Below are positions 33,882 to 42,148 of a DNA stretch of 64,000 nucleotides, in pieces (the first letter of the stretch is position 1; each line of letters begins with the position of its first letter). Below the pieces are notes generated by a model. That model saw nothing but the letters and a program-made list of their open reading frames with translations, was not told the origin of the DNA and made no database searches. This DNA is from JAOBAU01 sp034667465 (lineage in GTDB: Bacteria > Acidobacteriota > Thermoanaerobaculia > Gp7-AA8): NCBI GenBank assembly GCA_034667465.1, contig JAXDJV010000025.1, positions 336,752 through 400,751 of the forward strand, in the 5' to 3' direction. The position numbers were made by a program, and so were the translations under genes.

Positions 33882-34952
33882 ATGATGCGAATCCTCCACC
33901 TCGCCGCCGGAAATCGGTGGACCGGCGCAGCGGCTCCGGCGTTCGCGGAAGTCGAGTCGCTGCGCGCCGCCGGCGTCGACGCGCACTACGCATATGTCGG
34001 CGGATACAAGCTGCAGCAGAAGATCGGACACCTCTCGTACGCACACCCGATCATCGAGAAAGCGCAGAACCCGATCTCGTTCGCTCGCAGCGCGCGCGCG
34101 ATCGAACGGCTCATCGATCATCACGGCTTCGACGTACTTCACGCACATCTGACATACGACCACTGGCTGGCACGAATGGCGACGCGCGACAAAAGTACCG
34201 CCATTGCGCGAACGTTCCACGCGCGCCGCGTGCTGCGCGGCGATCCGCTCACCCGCTCGCTCGTGCGCCGCACCGCGACGCTGTTCGTCGTCAACGACAC
34301 GTTCCGCAACGTGCCGCTGCTGCGCGGACGCGAAACGTTCTTCACGCCGCCACCACTCGACGTCGAGCAGTTCACGCCGGAAGGCGCTGATGCGCGAGCG
34401 TCGTACGGCATCGCGCCGAACACGCGGCTCGTCGCCGTCATCGGCAAGCTGTCGAAAGATCGCGGCTTCGAAGATGCGCTGCGAACGTTCGCGCTCGTTC
34501 GCGCGTCGCTCGACGACACGCAGCTGATGATCATCGGTCACGGCGAGCATCGTCCGAATCTCGAAGCGCTCGCGGGTGAGCTCGGCATCGAGAACCACGT
34601 CGTCTGGGCCGGCTATCACGAGCACGACCTCGCCGAGCACTACCGCGCCGCGGATGTGCTGCTCTTCACCGCGCGCGGATCGGACGAAGGACATCGCGCC
34701 GTCCTCGAAGCGATGGCGTGCGGGACGCCGGCGCTGTCGTTTCCGATCGACGGCATCGCCGCGCTCTTCGGCGAGCTGCCGCTCATCTCGCCGGCGGCGA
34801 CGCCGGAGTCACTGGCCGCGCTGACGCTCTCCGTTCTCCGCGACAACTCCGACACGCTCCGCAGCGAGGTCTGGTCACGTGCGCAGGAATTTGCATATGA
34901 CCGTGCAGCGGAACGATTGATCGCCGCGTATGTAACGTCATCCCGAGCGTGA
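33882..34952 (+). CDS. Glycosyltransferase family 4-like protein (GT-B)
   Basis: This 356-residue GT-B transferase has an N-terminal domain opening MRILHLAAGNRWTGAAAPAFAEV and a C-terminal nucleotide-sugar domain with VAVIGKLSKDRGFEDALRTFALV. LMIIGHGEHRP and the acidic TARGSDEGHRAVLEAMACGTPAL motif follow, an E-x7-E type element. The acceptor sugar is unknown. Start could be ATG 33882 or the adjacent ATG 33885; no SD is present. The terminal VTSSRA and the TGA stop come from a palindromic repeat. It diverges from an O-antigen ligase-like gene cluster. Confidence 0.88.
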   Translation: MMRILHLAAGNRWTGAAAPAFAEVESLRAAGVDAHYAYVGGYKLQQKIGHLSYAHPIIEKAQNPISFARSARAIERLIDHHGFDVLHAHLTYDHWLARMATRDKSTAIARTFHARRVLRGDPLTRSLVRRTATLFVVNDTFRNVPLLRGRETFFTPPPLDVEQFTPEGADARASYGIAPNTRLVAVIGKLSKDRGFEDALRTFALVRASLDDTQLMIIGHGEHRPNLEALAGELGIENHVVWAGYHEHDLAEHYRAADVLLFTARGSDEGHRAVLEAMACGTPALSFPIDGIAALFGELPLISPAATPESLAALTLSVLRDNSDTLRSEVWSRAQEFAYDRAAERLIAAYVTSSRA

Positions 34953-35034
34953 GCGAGGGATCCGGGAGGGAGGGGCGACACGCAACGTCCTCGTGCCCCT
35001 CCCTCCCGGATCCCTCCCTCACGCTCGGGATGAC
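34937..35034. repeat. Palindromic repeat family 1, copy 4
   Basis: It has outer ends GTCATCCCGAGCG and CGCTCGGGATGAC and inner arms GGGAGGGAGGGGC and GCCCCTCCCTCCC, forming one of the most complete palindromes of the family. It supplies the stop of the glycosyltransferase gene. Confidence 0.9.
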
Positions 35035-35111
35035 AACCAGTGACCTTTCTTCCGCGGCGTTGCAAATGACGAAAACGCCGAGCAGAATCGAATGCGGTCC
35101 GTTCCCCCGTG

Positions 35112-37151
35112 ATGCGCGACGAAACCCTCATTGTCTTCGCTTTCTTCTCCGTCCTGACGGCAGGTGCGGCCGTCATGGCGCTGCTCCTCCTCGGCTTCTA
35201 TCGTGAGTACCGCAAGTCGTATCTGTTGCACTGGACGCTTGCGTGGACGGCAACGGCCGTCTATCACCTCGCCGCGGCGATCAGCGCTGCGCTGGCGATC
35301 TTTCGCCATCTCGGTCCGCTGCATCCCGCTCGCATCGCCACGACGCTGATCGCCGGTCCCGCCGCTTACCTGCAGTTCGGCTGGCTGCTGTTCGGCGTCT
35401 ATGAGCTCGTACGCCGGCGGCCGGTGCGCATTCGCGAATCGGAACTGATCCTGATCGGCCTCGCGGGCGTCGGGCTCATCACGTCGCTCGGATCGTTCGG
35501 CCCGTCGCCTGCCGTCCGCTACTTCGTCGCCGACGGCGTGCACGGCTTCATCGGCGCCAGCGTTCTTCTCGTCGCCGCCGCCGGCGTCTGGCGCAACGCG
35601 AAACGCCGCGGCAGCATCGGCTTCACGCTCATCACCGGCGCGCTGCTGCTCTACGGAATCGAACAGCTTCACTACTTCGGCATCAGCGTCGCCTGGCTGA
35701 TCACCGGACAGGAGCAAAGCTACAGCGCATACCTCGGCTTCGCCGACTTCGTCATCCAGACGATGCTCGGCACCGGCATGATCACCTGTCTGCTCGAAGA
35801 CGAGCGCGAAGCGTCCGAGCTCGCAACAGTTGAGATCGAGCACCTCGCCTATCACGACTCGATGACCGGCCTGCCGAATCGGCCGTTGTACATGGACCGG
35901 CTCATCGTCGCGCTCGCGCAGGCGGCGCGCGCGAATCAAAAGCTCGCGGTCTTCTTCCTCGATCTCGATCGATTCAAAGACATCAACGATTCGCTCGGCC
36001 ACACGGTCGGCGATTCGCTGCTCAAAGCGGTGGCCGATCGCATCCGCCGCTGCGTGCGCGAAGGCGACACGATCGCTCGTTTCGGCGGCGACGAGTTCAC
36101 GCTGATGATCCCGAAGATCGAGAACGTCGAAGACGCGGCGAAGATCGCGCAGAAGATCATCGAGACGCTCAAGATCCCGTTCACGCTCGGCGAACGCGAG
36201 CTCTTCGTCACGACGAGCATCGGTATCAGCCTCTATCCGATCGACGGAACCGATCCCGACACGCTCGTTCGCAACGCCGACACCGCGATGTACCGCGCGA
36301 AGGATTCGGGTCGCGACAACTATCAGCTCTACGCGCCGGCGATGAACGCGCACGCGCTCGAACGGCTCGCGCTCGAGAACATGCTGCGCAAGGCGCTGAC
36401 GCAGAAAGAGCTCGTCGTCTATTACCAGCCGCTGATCGATGCAACGTCGCGCATGATCGTCGGCGTCGAAGCGCTGATCCGCTGGAACCATCCGCAACTC
36501 GGATTGCTGTCGCCCGCGCATTTCATCTCGGTCGCCGAGCTCTCCGGACTCATCGTCCCGATCGGCAACTGGGTGCTGCGCACGGCCTGCAAACAGGTGA
36601 AGGCGTGGCACAAGCGACTCGATTACGACCTGACGGTGTCGGTGAATCTCTCAGCCCGCCAGTTCTCGCAACCCGATCTCGTCGAACAGGTGCACCTCGT
36701 CCTGCAGGAAAGCGGACTCGATCCGAGTTGCCTCGAACTGGAGATCACCGAAAGCAACGCGATGCAGAACGCCGAGAACACGATCTACACGCTGCGCGAC
36801 CTCAAAGCGATCGGCGTGAGAATCTCGATGGACGACTTCGGCACCGGCTATTCGTCGCTCAACTACCTCAAGCGATTCCCGATCGACACGCTGAAACTCG
36901 ACCAGTCGTTCGTGCGCGAAGTGACGACCGACAAAAGCGACGCCGCCATCGTCAGCGCCGTCATCACCATGGCCCACAGCCTCAACCTGGAAGTCGTCGC
37001 GGAAGGCGTCGAGACGGAAGGACAGCTCGACTTCATGCAACGCCACCACTGCGATCGCATCCAGGGATATCTCTTCAGCGCCCCACTCTCGGCGGAAGAG
37101 CTCGAGCCTTACGTGATGGCGCAGAAAGCGATCGGGCAGGCTGCGGGATGA
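35112..37151 (+). CDS. Membrane-bound GGDEF-EAL protein (c-di-GMP turnover)
   Basis: This is a 679-residue protein with about seven N-terminal membrane helices (residues 1-235). A diguanylate cyclase domain has an intact GGDEF at 325-329 and an RxxD inhibitory site (REGD) five residues before it. The EAL phosphodiesterase domain carries EALIRW, NLSARQF, EITES, DDFGTGYSSL, KLDQSFV and VAEGVETE, all consistent with an active enzyme. Both activities may therefore be functional and switched by the membrane sensor. A GTG one codon upstream is an alternative start. Confidence 0.94.
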   Translation: MRDETLIVFAFFSVLTAGAAVMALLLLGFYREYRKSYLLHWTLAWTATAVYHLAAAISAALAIFRHLGPLHPARIATTLIAGPAAYLQFGWLLFGVYELVRRRPVRIRESELILIGLAGVGLITSLGSFGPSPAVRYFVADGVHGFIGASVLLVAAAGVWRNAKRRGSIGFTLITGALLLYGIEQLHYFGISVAWLITGQEQSYSAYLGFADFVIQTMLGTGMITCLLEDEREASELATVEIEHLAYHDSMTGLPNRPLYMDRLIVALAQAARANQKLAVFFLDLDRFKDINDSLGHTVGDSLLKAVADRIRRCVREGDTIARFGGDEFTLMIPKIENVEDAAKIAQKIIETLKIPFTLGERELFVTTSIGISLYPIDGTDPDTLVRNADTAMYRAKDSGRDNYQLYAPAMNAHALERLALENMLRKALTQKELVVYYQPLIDATSRMIVGVEALIRWNHPQLGLLSPAHFISVAELSGLIVPIGNWVLRTACKQVKAWHKRLDYDLTVSVNLSARQFSQPDLVEQVHLVLQESGLDPSCLELEITESNAMQNAENTIYTLRDLKAIGVRISMDDFGTGYSSLNYLKRFPIDTLKLDQSFVREVTTDKSDAAIVSAVITMAHSLNLEVVAEGVETEGQLDFMQRHHCDRIQGYLFSAPLSAEELEPYVMAQKAIGQAAG

Positions 37152-37286
37152 GGGCGGCCGCACCGGCCCGAGAGCGCAACGACCTCGGCATTCTCTGGAG
37201 CATGATTTCGTGGATGTCCGGGGCCGCGGCCTTCGGCGGCGCCGATCGCGCCCGCTGTCCACATTCACGCATCACGCGCTCCACTT

Positions 37287-37511
37287 GTGCGCGCCGTGGT
37301 TATCGCGCTCGTCGTCGCCATCGCCGCGATCTGGTTCGTCTGGACGATCGGCGGACGCCTGCTGCTCGGCGTATTGCGACGTGCATCTCTTCCGAACGAG
37401 ATCTCATGGAGTCGTGTGATGCCGGTGATGTTCATCGTGCTCTTCGCGTCAATGTCGATCGCAGCATGCGCCGGCTCGTGGATCGGCGGCATCGCACTGC
37501 GATTCGGTTAA
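37287..37511 (+). CDS. Small membrane protein, unknown
   Basis: This 74-residue ORF starts at GTG 37287 with two hydrophobic helices (VVIALVVAIAAIWFVWTIGG and VMPVMFIVLFASMSIAACAGSW) joined by a basic loop. Nothing else in the sequence identifies it. The 135 bp before it, after the GGDEF-EAL stop, shows no gene. Coding status rests on the clean two-helix topology. Confidence 0.45.
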   Translation: MRAVVIALVVAIAAIWFVWTIGGRLLLGVLRRASLPNEISWSRVMPVMFIVLFASMSIAACAGSWIGGIALRFG

Positions 37512-37524
37512 GCCAGCGGCGATC

Positions 37525-37553
37525 TTGACGTAATTACGGTCGTGCACTACCGT
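37525..37553 (+). promoter_or_regulatory. Candidate promoter for the 37597 gene
   Basis: TTGACG (37525-37530) and TACCGT (37548-37553) are separated by 17 bp. The -35 matches at 5 of 6 positions and the -10 is weak. It lies about 44 bp upstream of a TTG start with a good AAGGAG site. Confidence 0.4.
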
Positions 37554-37596
37554 GCGCGCCTCCCAGTTTTTTAACCGCCCCCTAAGGAGAAGCCGC

Positions 37597-38175
37597 TTGA
37601 AGTTTGCTCACATCGCCCTCGCGATTTTTCTGTCTGTCTCCGTCGTCTCCACGTCGCTCGCCGCGGAGAAAAAGGTATGGATTCAGGAGTTGGTCGTCGC
37701 GGCTCCCGACACATACGAAGATCTCGTTTCCGATTCGCCGGTTATCGCCCGGGTTCACATCAACGCCTCACGCGTTCGCGCGACTCCGACTACCGGCGGT
37801 AATCCACCGACCATCTTCACGGAATACAGGGCGAGCGTCACCGAGGCGTTCCGCGGATCCATTCGTACTGGAAAACAGATCACGTTCATGCAGGTTTGCG
37901 GCGAGTACGAGGATGCGAACAACATCGTTCGCGTCGCAGGAGCCCAACCGCTCGCCGTTGATGCCGATTACGTCGTCTTCCTTCGCTACGTCCCTTCGCG
38001 GGGTATTTACGCGTTGACCGGCGAACGCGAGGGCGTGTTCAAAGTATGTCGAGGCGCGATCGATCCCCAGGGTGAATCAATGATCGCAGCCGAACGCGAA
38101 GGCCTTTCCGAGAAGCGGTTTGTTCAGGAGTTGCGGCGCGCGGTCGCACGACGTCCGGCGAAGGTCGAGCAGTGA
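37597..38175 (+). CDS. Secreted hypothetical protein coupled to a metzincin
   Basis: This is a 192-residue protein starting at TTG 37597, chosen because AAGGAG lies 7 bp upstream and the translation begins with a signal peptide (FAHIALAIFLSVSVVSTSLA). The mature part has YRASVTEAFRGSIRTGKQITF and DADYVVFLRYVP, a pattern seen in secreted OB-like proteins that I do not assign to a family with confidence. The stop overlaps the GTG start of the next gene (GTGA), so the two are coupled; it may assist or inhibit the protease. Confidence 0.7.
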   Translation: MKFAHIALAIFLSVSVVSTSLAAEKKVWIQELVVAAPDTYEDLVSDSPVIARVHINASRVRATPTTGGNPPTIFTEYRASVTEAFRGSIRTGKQITFMQVCGEYEDANNIVRVAGAQPLAVDADYVVFLRYVPSRGIYALTGEREGVFKVCRGAIDPQGESMIAAEREGLSEKRFVQELRRAVARRPAKVEQ

Positions 38176-39371
38176 AAACCAGACCCGCGCCGCATCTCGC
38201 CGGTCTCGTCTTCGCCATCATGTTTTTCTGTTTGGCGTCTTCCAATGTCTACGCGCAATGCAGCTGTTCGCCGGTGCAGAAAGACGGCTGGCCCGATGCG
38301 ATGACTTACACCGTCTCGATCGACACGGACATTTCGACGACAGACCAGAACACCATTCGCGACGCAGTAAATCAGTGGAACGCTTTCTTCACGAACCTCG
38401 GCCTTCCAGTACCATTCACGTTCGTCGCAAGCGGCGGAGATATCACGGTATTTACCGATCAGGGTTTGGTCGGAACGCAGGTCGGAATGCTGAACAAGCA
38501 CGAACCGGGGAACGGAAAGGGAAAAGTCGGACTTAATCCCGACTTCGCGAATACCGGAAACGGCTTCATCAAACACTCAGCCCTCCACGAATTTGGTCAC
38601 AGTCTCGGCTTCGACCATGTGACCGGTTTCGCATGCAAGGGGCAGACGGTCATGTTCTCGACGATCAGTCCCGCCGGGCCGTGGCTCGGTTCTCTTACTG
38701 CATGCGACAAGTCCGGCGCGCGAGCGGCATTCGCCCCGACCACAGGCGCGCCGAAAACAGGCGAAACACAAACTCCCACCAGCGGCGGGGACGCGATCAC
38801 CGTGTACGGTGATCCGATGGTGCTGGACCTGAACGGTGACGGCGTCCACACCTCCGACGTCTTCTCACCGGTTCGTTTCGACATCAAAGGCGACGGCAAA
38901 AGAGAGCTCATTACATGGACAAACCCAACGACCGAAGAAGGCTTTCTCTGGATTGACCGGAACCACAATGGCCGCGTCGATGACGGCTCGGAGTTGTTCG
39001 GTATCGGAACCGATCTGCCATCGGGCGTCAAAGCGCGCGACGGTTTCGAGGCACTGGCGATGTACGACATGCCGCTGTACGGAGGCAACGCGGACGGTCG
39101 TATATCCGCCGATGACGCTGTATGGGAACGGCTGCGCGTATGGATCGATCGCAATCACGACGGCGTCTGCGATCCTGGCGAGCATGGACCGCTGCATCAA
39201 TGCCAGATCGAAGCATTGAACCTCGAGTCCACCTGGCCTGCCGTCGATGACGAATCCGCGAACGCTCTCAGAATCCACGGCAGCTATTCGCGCAGCATCG
39301 TCGGAAACGGTCGGCCGCGTCTTGAGAATTGGGCGATGGATTCGCTGCTGTTTCGAATCCTCGAACCGTGA
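38172..39371 (+). CDS. Secreted metzincin-like metalloprotease with Ca-binding loops
   Basis: This 399-residue exported protein has a signal peptide (residues 1-28). The zinc site HEFGHSLGFDH (139-149) is a full HExxHxxGxxH metzincin motif. The second half carries EF-hand/dockerin-like acidic loops: DLNGDGVHTSD, DRNHNGRVDDG and DRNHDGVCDPG. These resemble calcium-binding repeats of secreted bacterial proteins. Start is GTG 38172, overlapping the previous stop. Likely a secreted or surface peptidase stabilised by calcium. Confidence 0.85.
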   Translation: MKTRPAPHLAGLVFAIMFFCLASSNVYAQCSCSPVQKDGWPDAMTYTVSIDTDISTTDQNTIRDAVNQWNAFFTNLGLPVPFTFVASGGDITVFTDQGLVGTQVGMLNKHEPGNGKGKVGLNPDFANTGNGFIKHSALHEFGHSLGFDHVTGFACKGQTVMFSTISPAGPWLGSLTACDKSGARAAFAPTTGAPKTGETQTPTSGGDAITVYGDPMVLDLNGDGVHTSDVFSPVRFDIKGDGKRELITWTNPTTEEGFLWIDRNHNGRVDDGSELFGIGTDLPSGVKARDGFEALAMYDMPLYGGNADGRISADDAVWERLRVWIDRNHDGVCDPGEHGPLHQCQIEALNLESTWPAVDDESANALRIHGSYSRSIVGNGRPRLENWAMDSLLFRILEP

Positions 39372-39377
39372 CGTGTG

Positions 39378-40001
39378 CTAATCCAGCGTCCGCAAAACCG
39401 CGCGCACCGGACTCGCATCCGCGCCCTGTAATCGCAGCGGGAGAGCGATCAGTTCGTACTCGCCTTCGGGCACGTCATCCAACACCACGCCTTCGAGAAT
39501 GGCCATGTCGTTGTGGGCGATGGCGCGGTGGGCTTCAAGCTCCTTCGAATCGAAGGGATCGATTGATGGTGTGTCGATGCCGAGGAGGATTACGCCGTGC
39601 TGGTACATGTGGTCGACGAGCTCGGGCGAGAGGCTGGCGAAGTCGTTGTTCCAGGCTTCGTGACTGGGGAACGTATTCGTGCGGAACAGTACGCGCGGCG
39701 CGGTGATCGGCTTGCCGATGATGTCGTTCGGGGTGATGCGGTCGCCGCGCTCGACGTCGACGTGAATCACGACGCAGGGGCCGAGGTACATCTCGAGACG
39801 GCGCGAGGCGATGTCGTCTCCATCCGCACTGTAGTGGCTCGGTGCGTCGGTGTGTGCGCCGACATGTACCGACGTACGAATGTCCGAAAGTGTGATGTTC
39901 GCGCCAGCGGCCATGTCGAGATTCACCGTATGCACGAACGGCGTATCGCCGGGCCATACGTTCGTAGCGGGGCCGACGAGCGGCGAGATATCGATCAGCA
40001 T
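39378..40001 (-). CDS. kynB: Kynurenine formamidase (arylformamidase, cyclase family)
   Basis: KynB hydrolyses N-formylkynurenine to kynurenine in tryptophan degradation. The 207-residue protein matches the KynB form of the cyclase family: IDISPLVGPATNVWPGDTPF at the N-terminus, the metal-binding HVGAHTDAPSHY, LGIDTPSIDPFDSKELEAHR, and the terminal YELIALPLRLQGADASPVRAVLR. It follows the dioxygenase-RidA fusion by 2 bp and ends the operon. kynA and kynU are not in the window. It links this locus to tryptophan/kynurenine catabolism. Confidence 0.92.
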   Translation of the reverse strand: MLIDISPLVGPATNVWPGDTPFVHTVNLDMAAGANITLSDIRTSVHVGAHTDAPSHYSADGDDIASRRLEMYLGPCVVIHVDVERGDRITPNDIIGKPITAPRVLFRTNTFPSHEAWNNDFASLSPELVDHMYQHGVILLGIDTPSIDPFDSKELEAHRAIAHNDMAILEGVVLDDVPEGEYELIALPLRLQGADASPVRAVLRTLD

Positions 40002-40003
40002 GA

Positions 40004-41440
40004 TCAGACCGCCGCGATGATCTTAAGTTCGACTGCGATCGGGGTCGGGAGTGAATCGACGCCGACCGTGGTGCGCGTCGGCTGAACGTTGCCAAGGTAT
40101 TCGGCGTAGACGCGATTGAACGTCGCGAAGTCGCGCTTCATGTCAGTGAGATAGACGGTGACGTCGAGGATTTTATCCAGCGAGCTGCCGGCCTCCTCGA
40201 GGATCGCCTTCACGTTGTCGAACACCGCGCGCGTCTGCACTTCGATGTCGTGATCGAGGACACTGCCGGCGGAATCGCGCAGGATGCCGGGGATCTCGCC
40301 GGTGCCGGGTCGCCGCGGTCCGATGCCGGAGAGAAACAGCAGATCGCCGACGCGCCGCGCGTGCGGATACGGACCGACCGGCGGCGCTGCGCGCTCGGTC
40401 AGAATCGCGCGATCCCGATCGCTGCCGCTGTCATCCTGAGCGTCAGCGAAGGATCCGGGCGGGAGGGGCGCGCTGCCTTCGTCGTCGTGCACCGCCCGCC
40501 CCGATCCCTCGCTCACGCTCGGGATGACTTCCGGTGCGTTATGCGACTCGAGACCGCTTCCGAGCTCGGCCGGACCTTCATCAAACTCCTTCTCGAAATC
40601 GAGTTCTTTGTTCGGTGCCGGCGTCAGCTCGACGATCGCGCTTCCCGTTCCCCACACCGGCTGGTAATCCCACACTTTGCCGTCGTAGAGATTGTGCTCG
40701 CCGGCCGTGGCGCCAAGCCACCAGATCGCCTTGAAGCCCATGTCCGCGTTCGCTTCGCGTGCGAAATCTCGCGCGACCTGCGCGACGTCTTCAAGTCTTC
40801 CCTCACCGAGCATCTCGAGGATCTTGCGATTCCACTCATCGTCTTTCATCGACGAGATGCGGTCATTCGCCTGATCGATGTCGGCCACCTCGTAACGATT
40901 CGAGAGATTCGTCACGATCACGACGATCGTCTTCTTTCCGTAGCGATCGATCGCGGCGCGCGCGGCCCGTCCGAGCGCGCGCGTCTCATCGCGCTCCGCG
41001 TAGATGTTGCACGAAACGATCGACGCCGGAATGACGTTGTCGGGATTGAGCAGCTTCAGCGCGACGACCGTTCCGGTATCGATCGGGAAGCCGTGATAGT
41101 TCACCGTCGCGGCCTGCATCCCCGCCTGCTTGGCGATGCTGCAATAGAGCTTTCCGAATTCGGGATCGATGCGGAACTCGTACGGGATCTCGCCGAGCTC
41201 GTACCAGTTCTGATCGACGAGCACCCACTTCGGCTGCGGATCGACCTGCATCAGATGTCCGATGACGGAAAACCACTGCGTCGAATAGATGAGGATCAGC
41301 TCCGCGCCCGACTCCGCGATCTCGCGGCCGATCGCTTCGTAATTTGCTTTGAGCGACGCCCAGCCTTCATTGCGATCGCCGCCGAGGAGGACGTGCGGCT
41401 GGCCCGGAACGATGTACGCCTTCTGAATGAAATCGCTCAT
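40004..41440 (-). CDS. Fusion: AmnA-like extradiol dioxygenase subunit plus RidA-type aminomuconate deaminase domain
   Basis: This is a 478-residue protein. Residues 1-295 match the alpha (small) subunit of 2-aminophenol 1,6-dioxygenase, a class III LigB-fold enzyme (AYIVPGQPHVLL, SAELILIYSTQW-like region, FKAIWWLGATAGEHN). Residues about 345-478 are a YjgF/RidA domain (LLFLSGIGPRRPGTGEIPG, RAVFDNVKAILEEAG, RTTVGV), the family of 2-aminomuconate deaminases. Residues about 304-337 are the translation of a palindromic repeat. The start MSDFIQKA overlaps the aldolase stop (TGATG). I infer that the ring-cleavage and later deamination steps are joined in one chain. Confidence 0.85.
   Translation of the reverse strand: MSDFIQKAYIVPGQPHVLLGGDRNEGWASLKANYEAIGREIAESGAELILIYSTQWFSVIGHLMQVDPQPKWVLVDQNWYELGEIPYEFRIDPEFGKLYCSIAKQAGMQAATVNYHGFPIDTGTVVALKLLNPDNVIPASIVSCNIYAERDETRALGRAARAAIDRYGKKTIVVIVTNLSNRYEVADIDQANDRISSMKDDEWNRKILEMLGEGRLEDVAQVARDFAREANADMGFKAIWWLGATAGEHNLYDGKVWDYQPVWGTGSAIVELTPAPNKELDFEKEFDEGPAELGSGLESHNAPEVIPSVSEGSGRAVHDDEGSAPLPPGSFADAQDDSGSDRDRAILTERAAPPVGPYPHARRVGDLLFLSGIGPRRPGTGEIPGILRDSAGSVLDHDIEVQTRAVFDNVKAILEEAGSSLDKILDVTVYLTDMKRDFATFNRVYAEYLGNVQPTRTTVGVDSLPTPIAVELKIIAAV
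40430..40528. repeat. Palindromic repeat family 1, copy 5, inside a coding region
   Basis: Ends TGTCATCCTGAGCG and CGCTCGGGATGAC are typical. On the minus strand it is read without stops as the linker of the AmnA-RidA fusion, in a different frame from the copies that end genes. Confidence 0.88.
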
Positions 41441-42117
41441 CAGTGCACGTAGGAATCCGGGACGATCTCCGTGCGGCGCGACTGAATGATCGACGTTGCG
41501 AGAATGACGCGTCGTCCGATCTCTTCCCACTGCTGCGCGCGAACGAGATCGGGAACGGCGAGCGACGGCCCGAGGTTCACGGCGACGCAGCCGGCGTTCA
41601 GATACTCCTCGATCTCATCGAGCGGAACGGGGCCGCCGGCGAGCATCGGGATGTCGCGGATCGGACCGCGAATGGTGCGGATGTAATCGGGACCGCCGAG
41701 GAAGTGCGCGGGATAAACCTTGACGATGTCGCAGCCAGATTCCCACGCGCGAATGATCTCGGTCGGCGTCGCGGCGCCGGCGACACAGAGCAGATCGTTC
41801 TCGTTCGCGTACTCGATCACCCGAACGTCGGTGTGCGGCGAGACGATCACCTGCGCGCCGGCGCGACGCGCGAGCGCGGCGTCGTTCGTGTTGCGAACCG
41901 TGCCGGCGGCGATGACGAGATCGTTCTCAACGTAACGCTGCGCGACGCGCGCCATCAGCTCGAACGCATCGGGCGTCGTGAGCGTGATCTCGATGAATTT
42001 GATGCCGTGTTTCGCGTACGCATCGGCGACCGCTTCGCCGGCTTCCACGGTGTCCTCGCGGACGACGCCAATGATCTGTTCTTTGATGACGCGGAGGAGG
42101 TGTTCTTTGCGTGGCAT
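41440..42117 (-). CDS. eda: KDPG/KHG aldolase family protein
   Basis: This is a 225-residue class I aldolase of the Eda family, which cleaves 2-keto-4-hydroxyglutarate or KDPG to pyruvate plus an aldehyde. FIEITLTTP holds the catalytic Glu, AAGTVRN and VSPH the next strands, and the Schiff-base Lys sits in DIVKVYPAHFLGG. The start at MPRKEHLL removes an upstream in-frame extension from the kinase region. It is the first gene before the dioxygenase-RidA fusion and kynB, so it may act on a keto product of aminophenol ring cleavage rather than on KDPG. Confidence 0.85.
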   Translation of the reverse strand: MPRKEHLLRVIKEQIIGVVREDTVEAGEAVADAYAKHGIKFIEITLTTPDAFELMARVAQRYVENDLVIAAGTVRNTNDAALARRAGAQVIVSPHTDVRVIEYANENDLLCVAGAATPTEIIRAWESGCDIVKVYPAHFLGGPDYIRTIRGPIRDIPMLAGGPVPLDEIEEYLNAGCVAVNLGPSLAVPDLVRAQQWEEIGRRVILATSIIQSRRTEIVPDSYVH

Positions 42118-42148
42118 GAGGGGACGTAATTTATCAGGGTTGGCGTCA

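Noticed and set aside
40004..40500. Separate RidA gene rather than a fusion
   Set aside because: No stop codon occurs between the two domains in this frame and I saw no ribosome site with a good start before the RidA domain. A separate internal start cannot be fully excluded.
40250..41452. Plus-strand ORF opposite the AmnA-RidA fusion
   Set aside because: It has no recognisable domain and antisense composition; the minus strand has two known domains.
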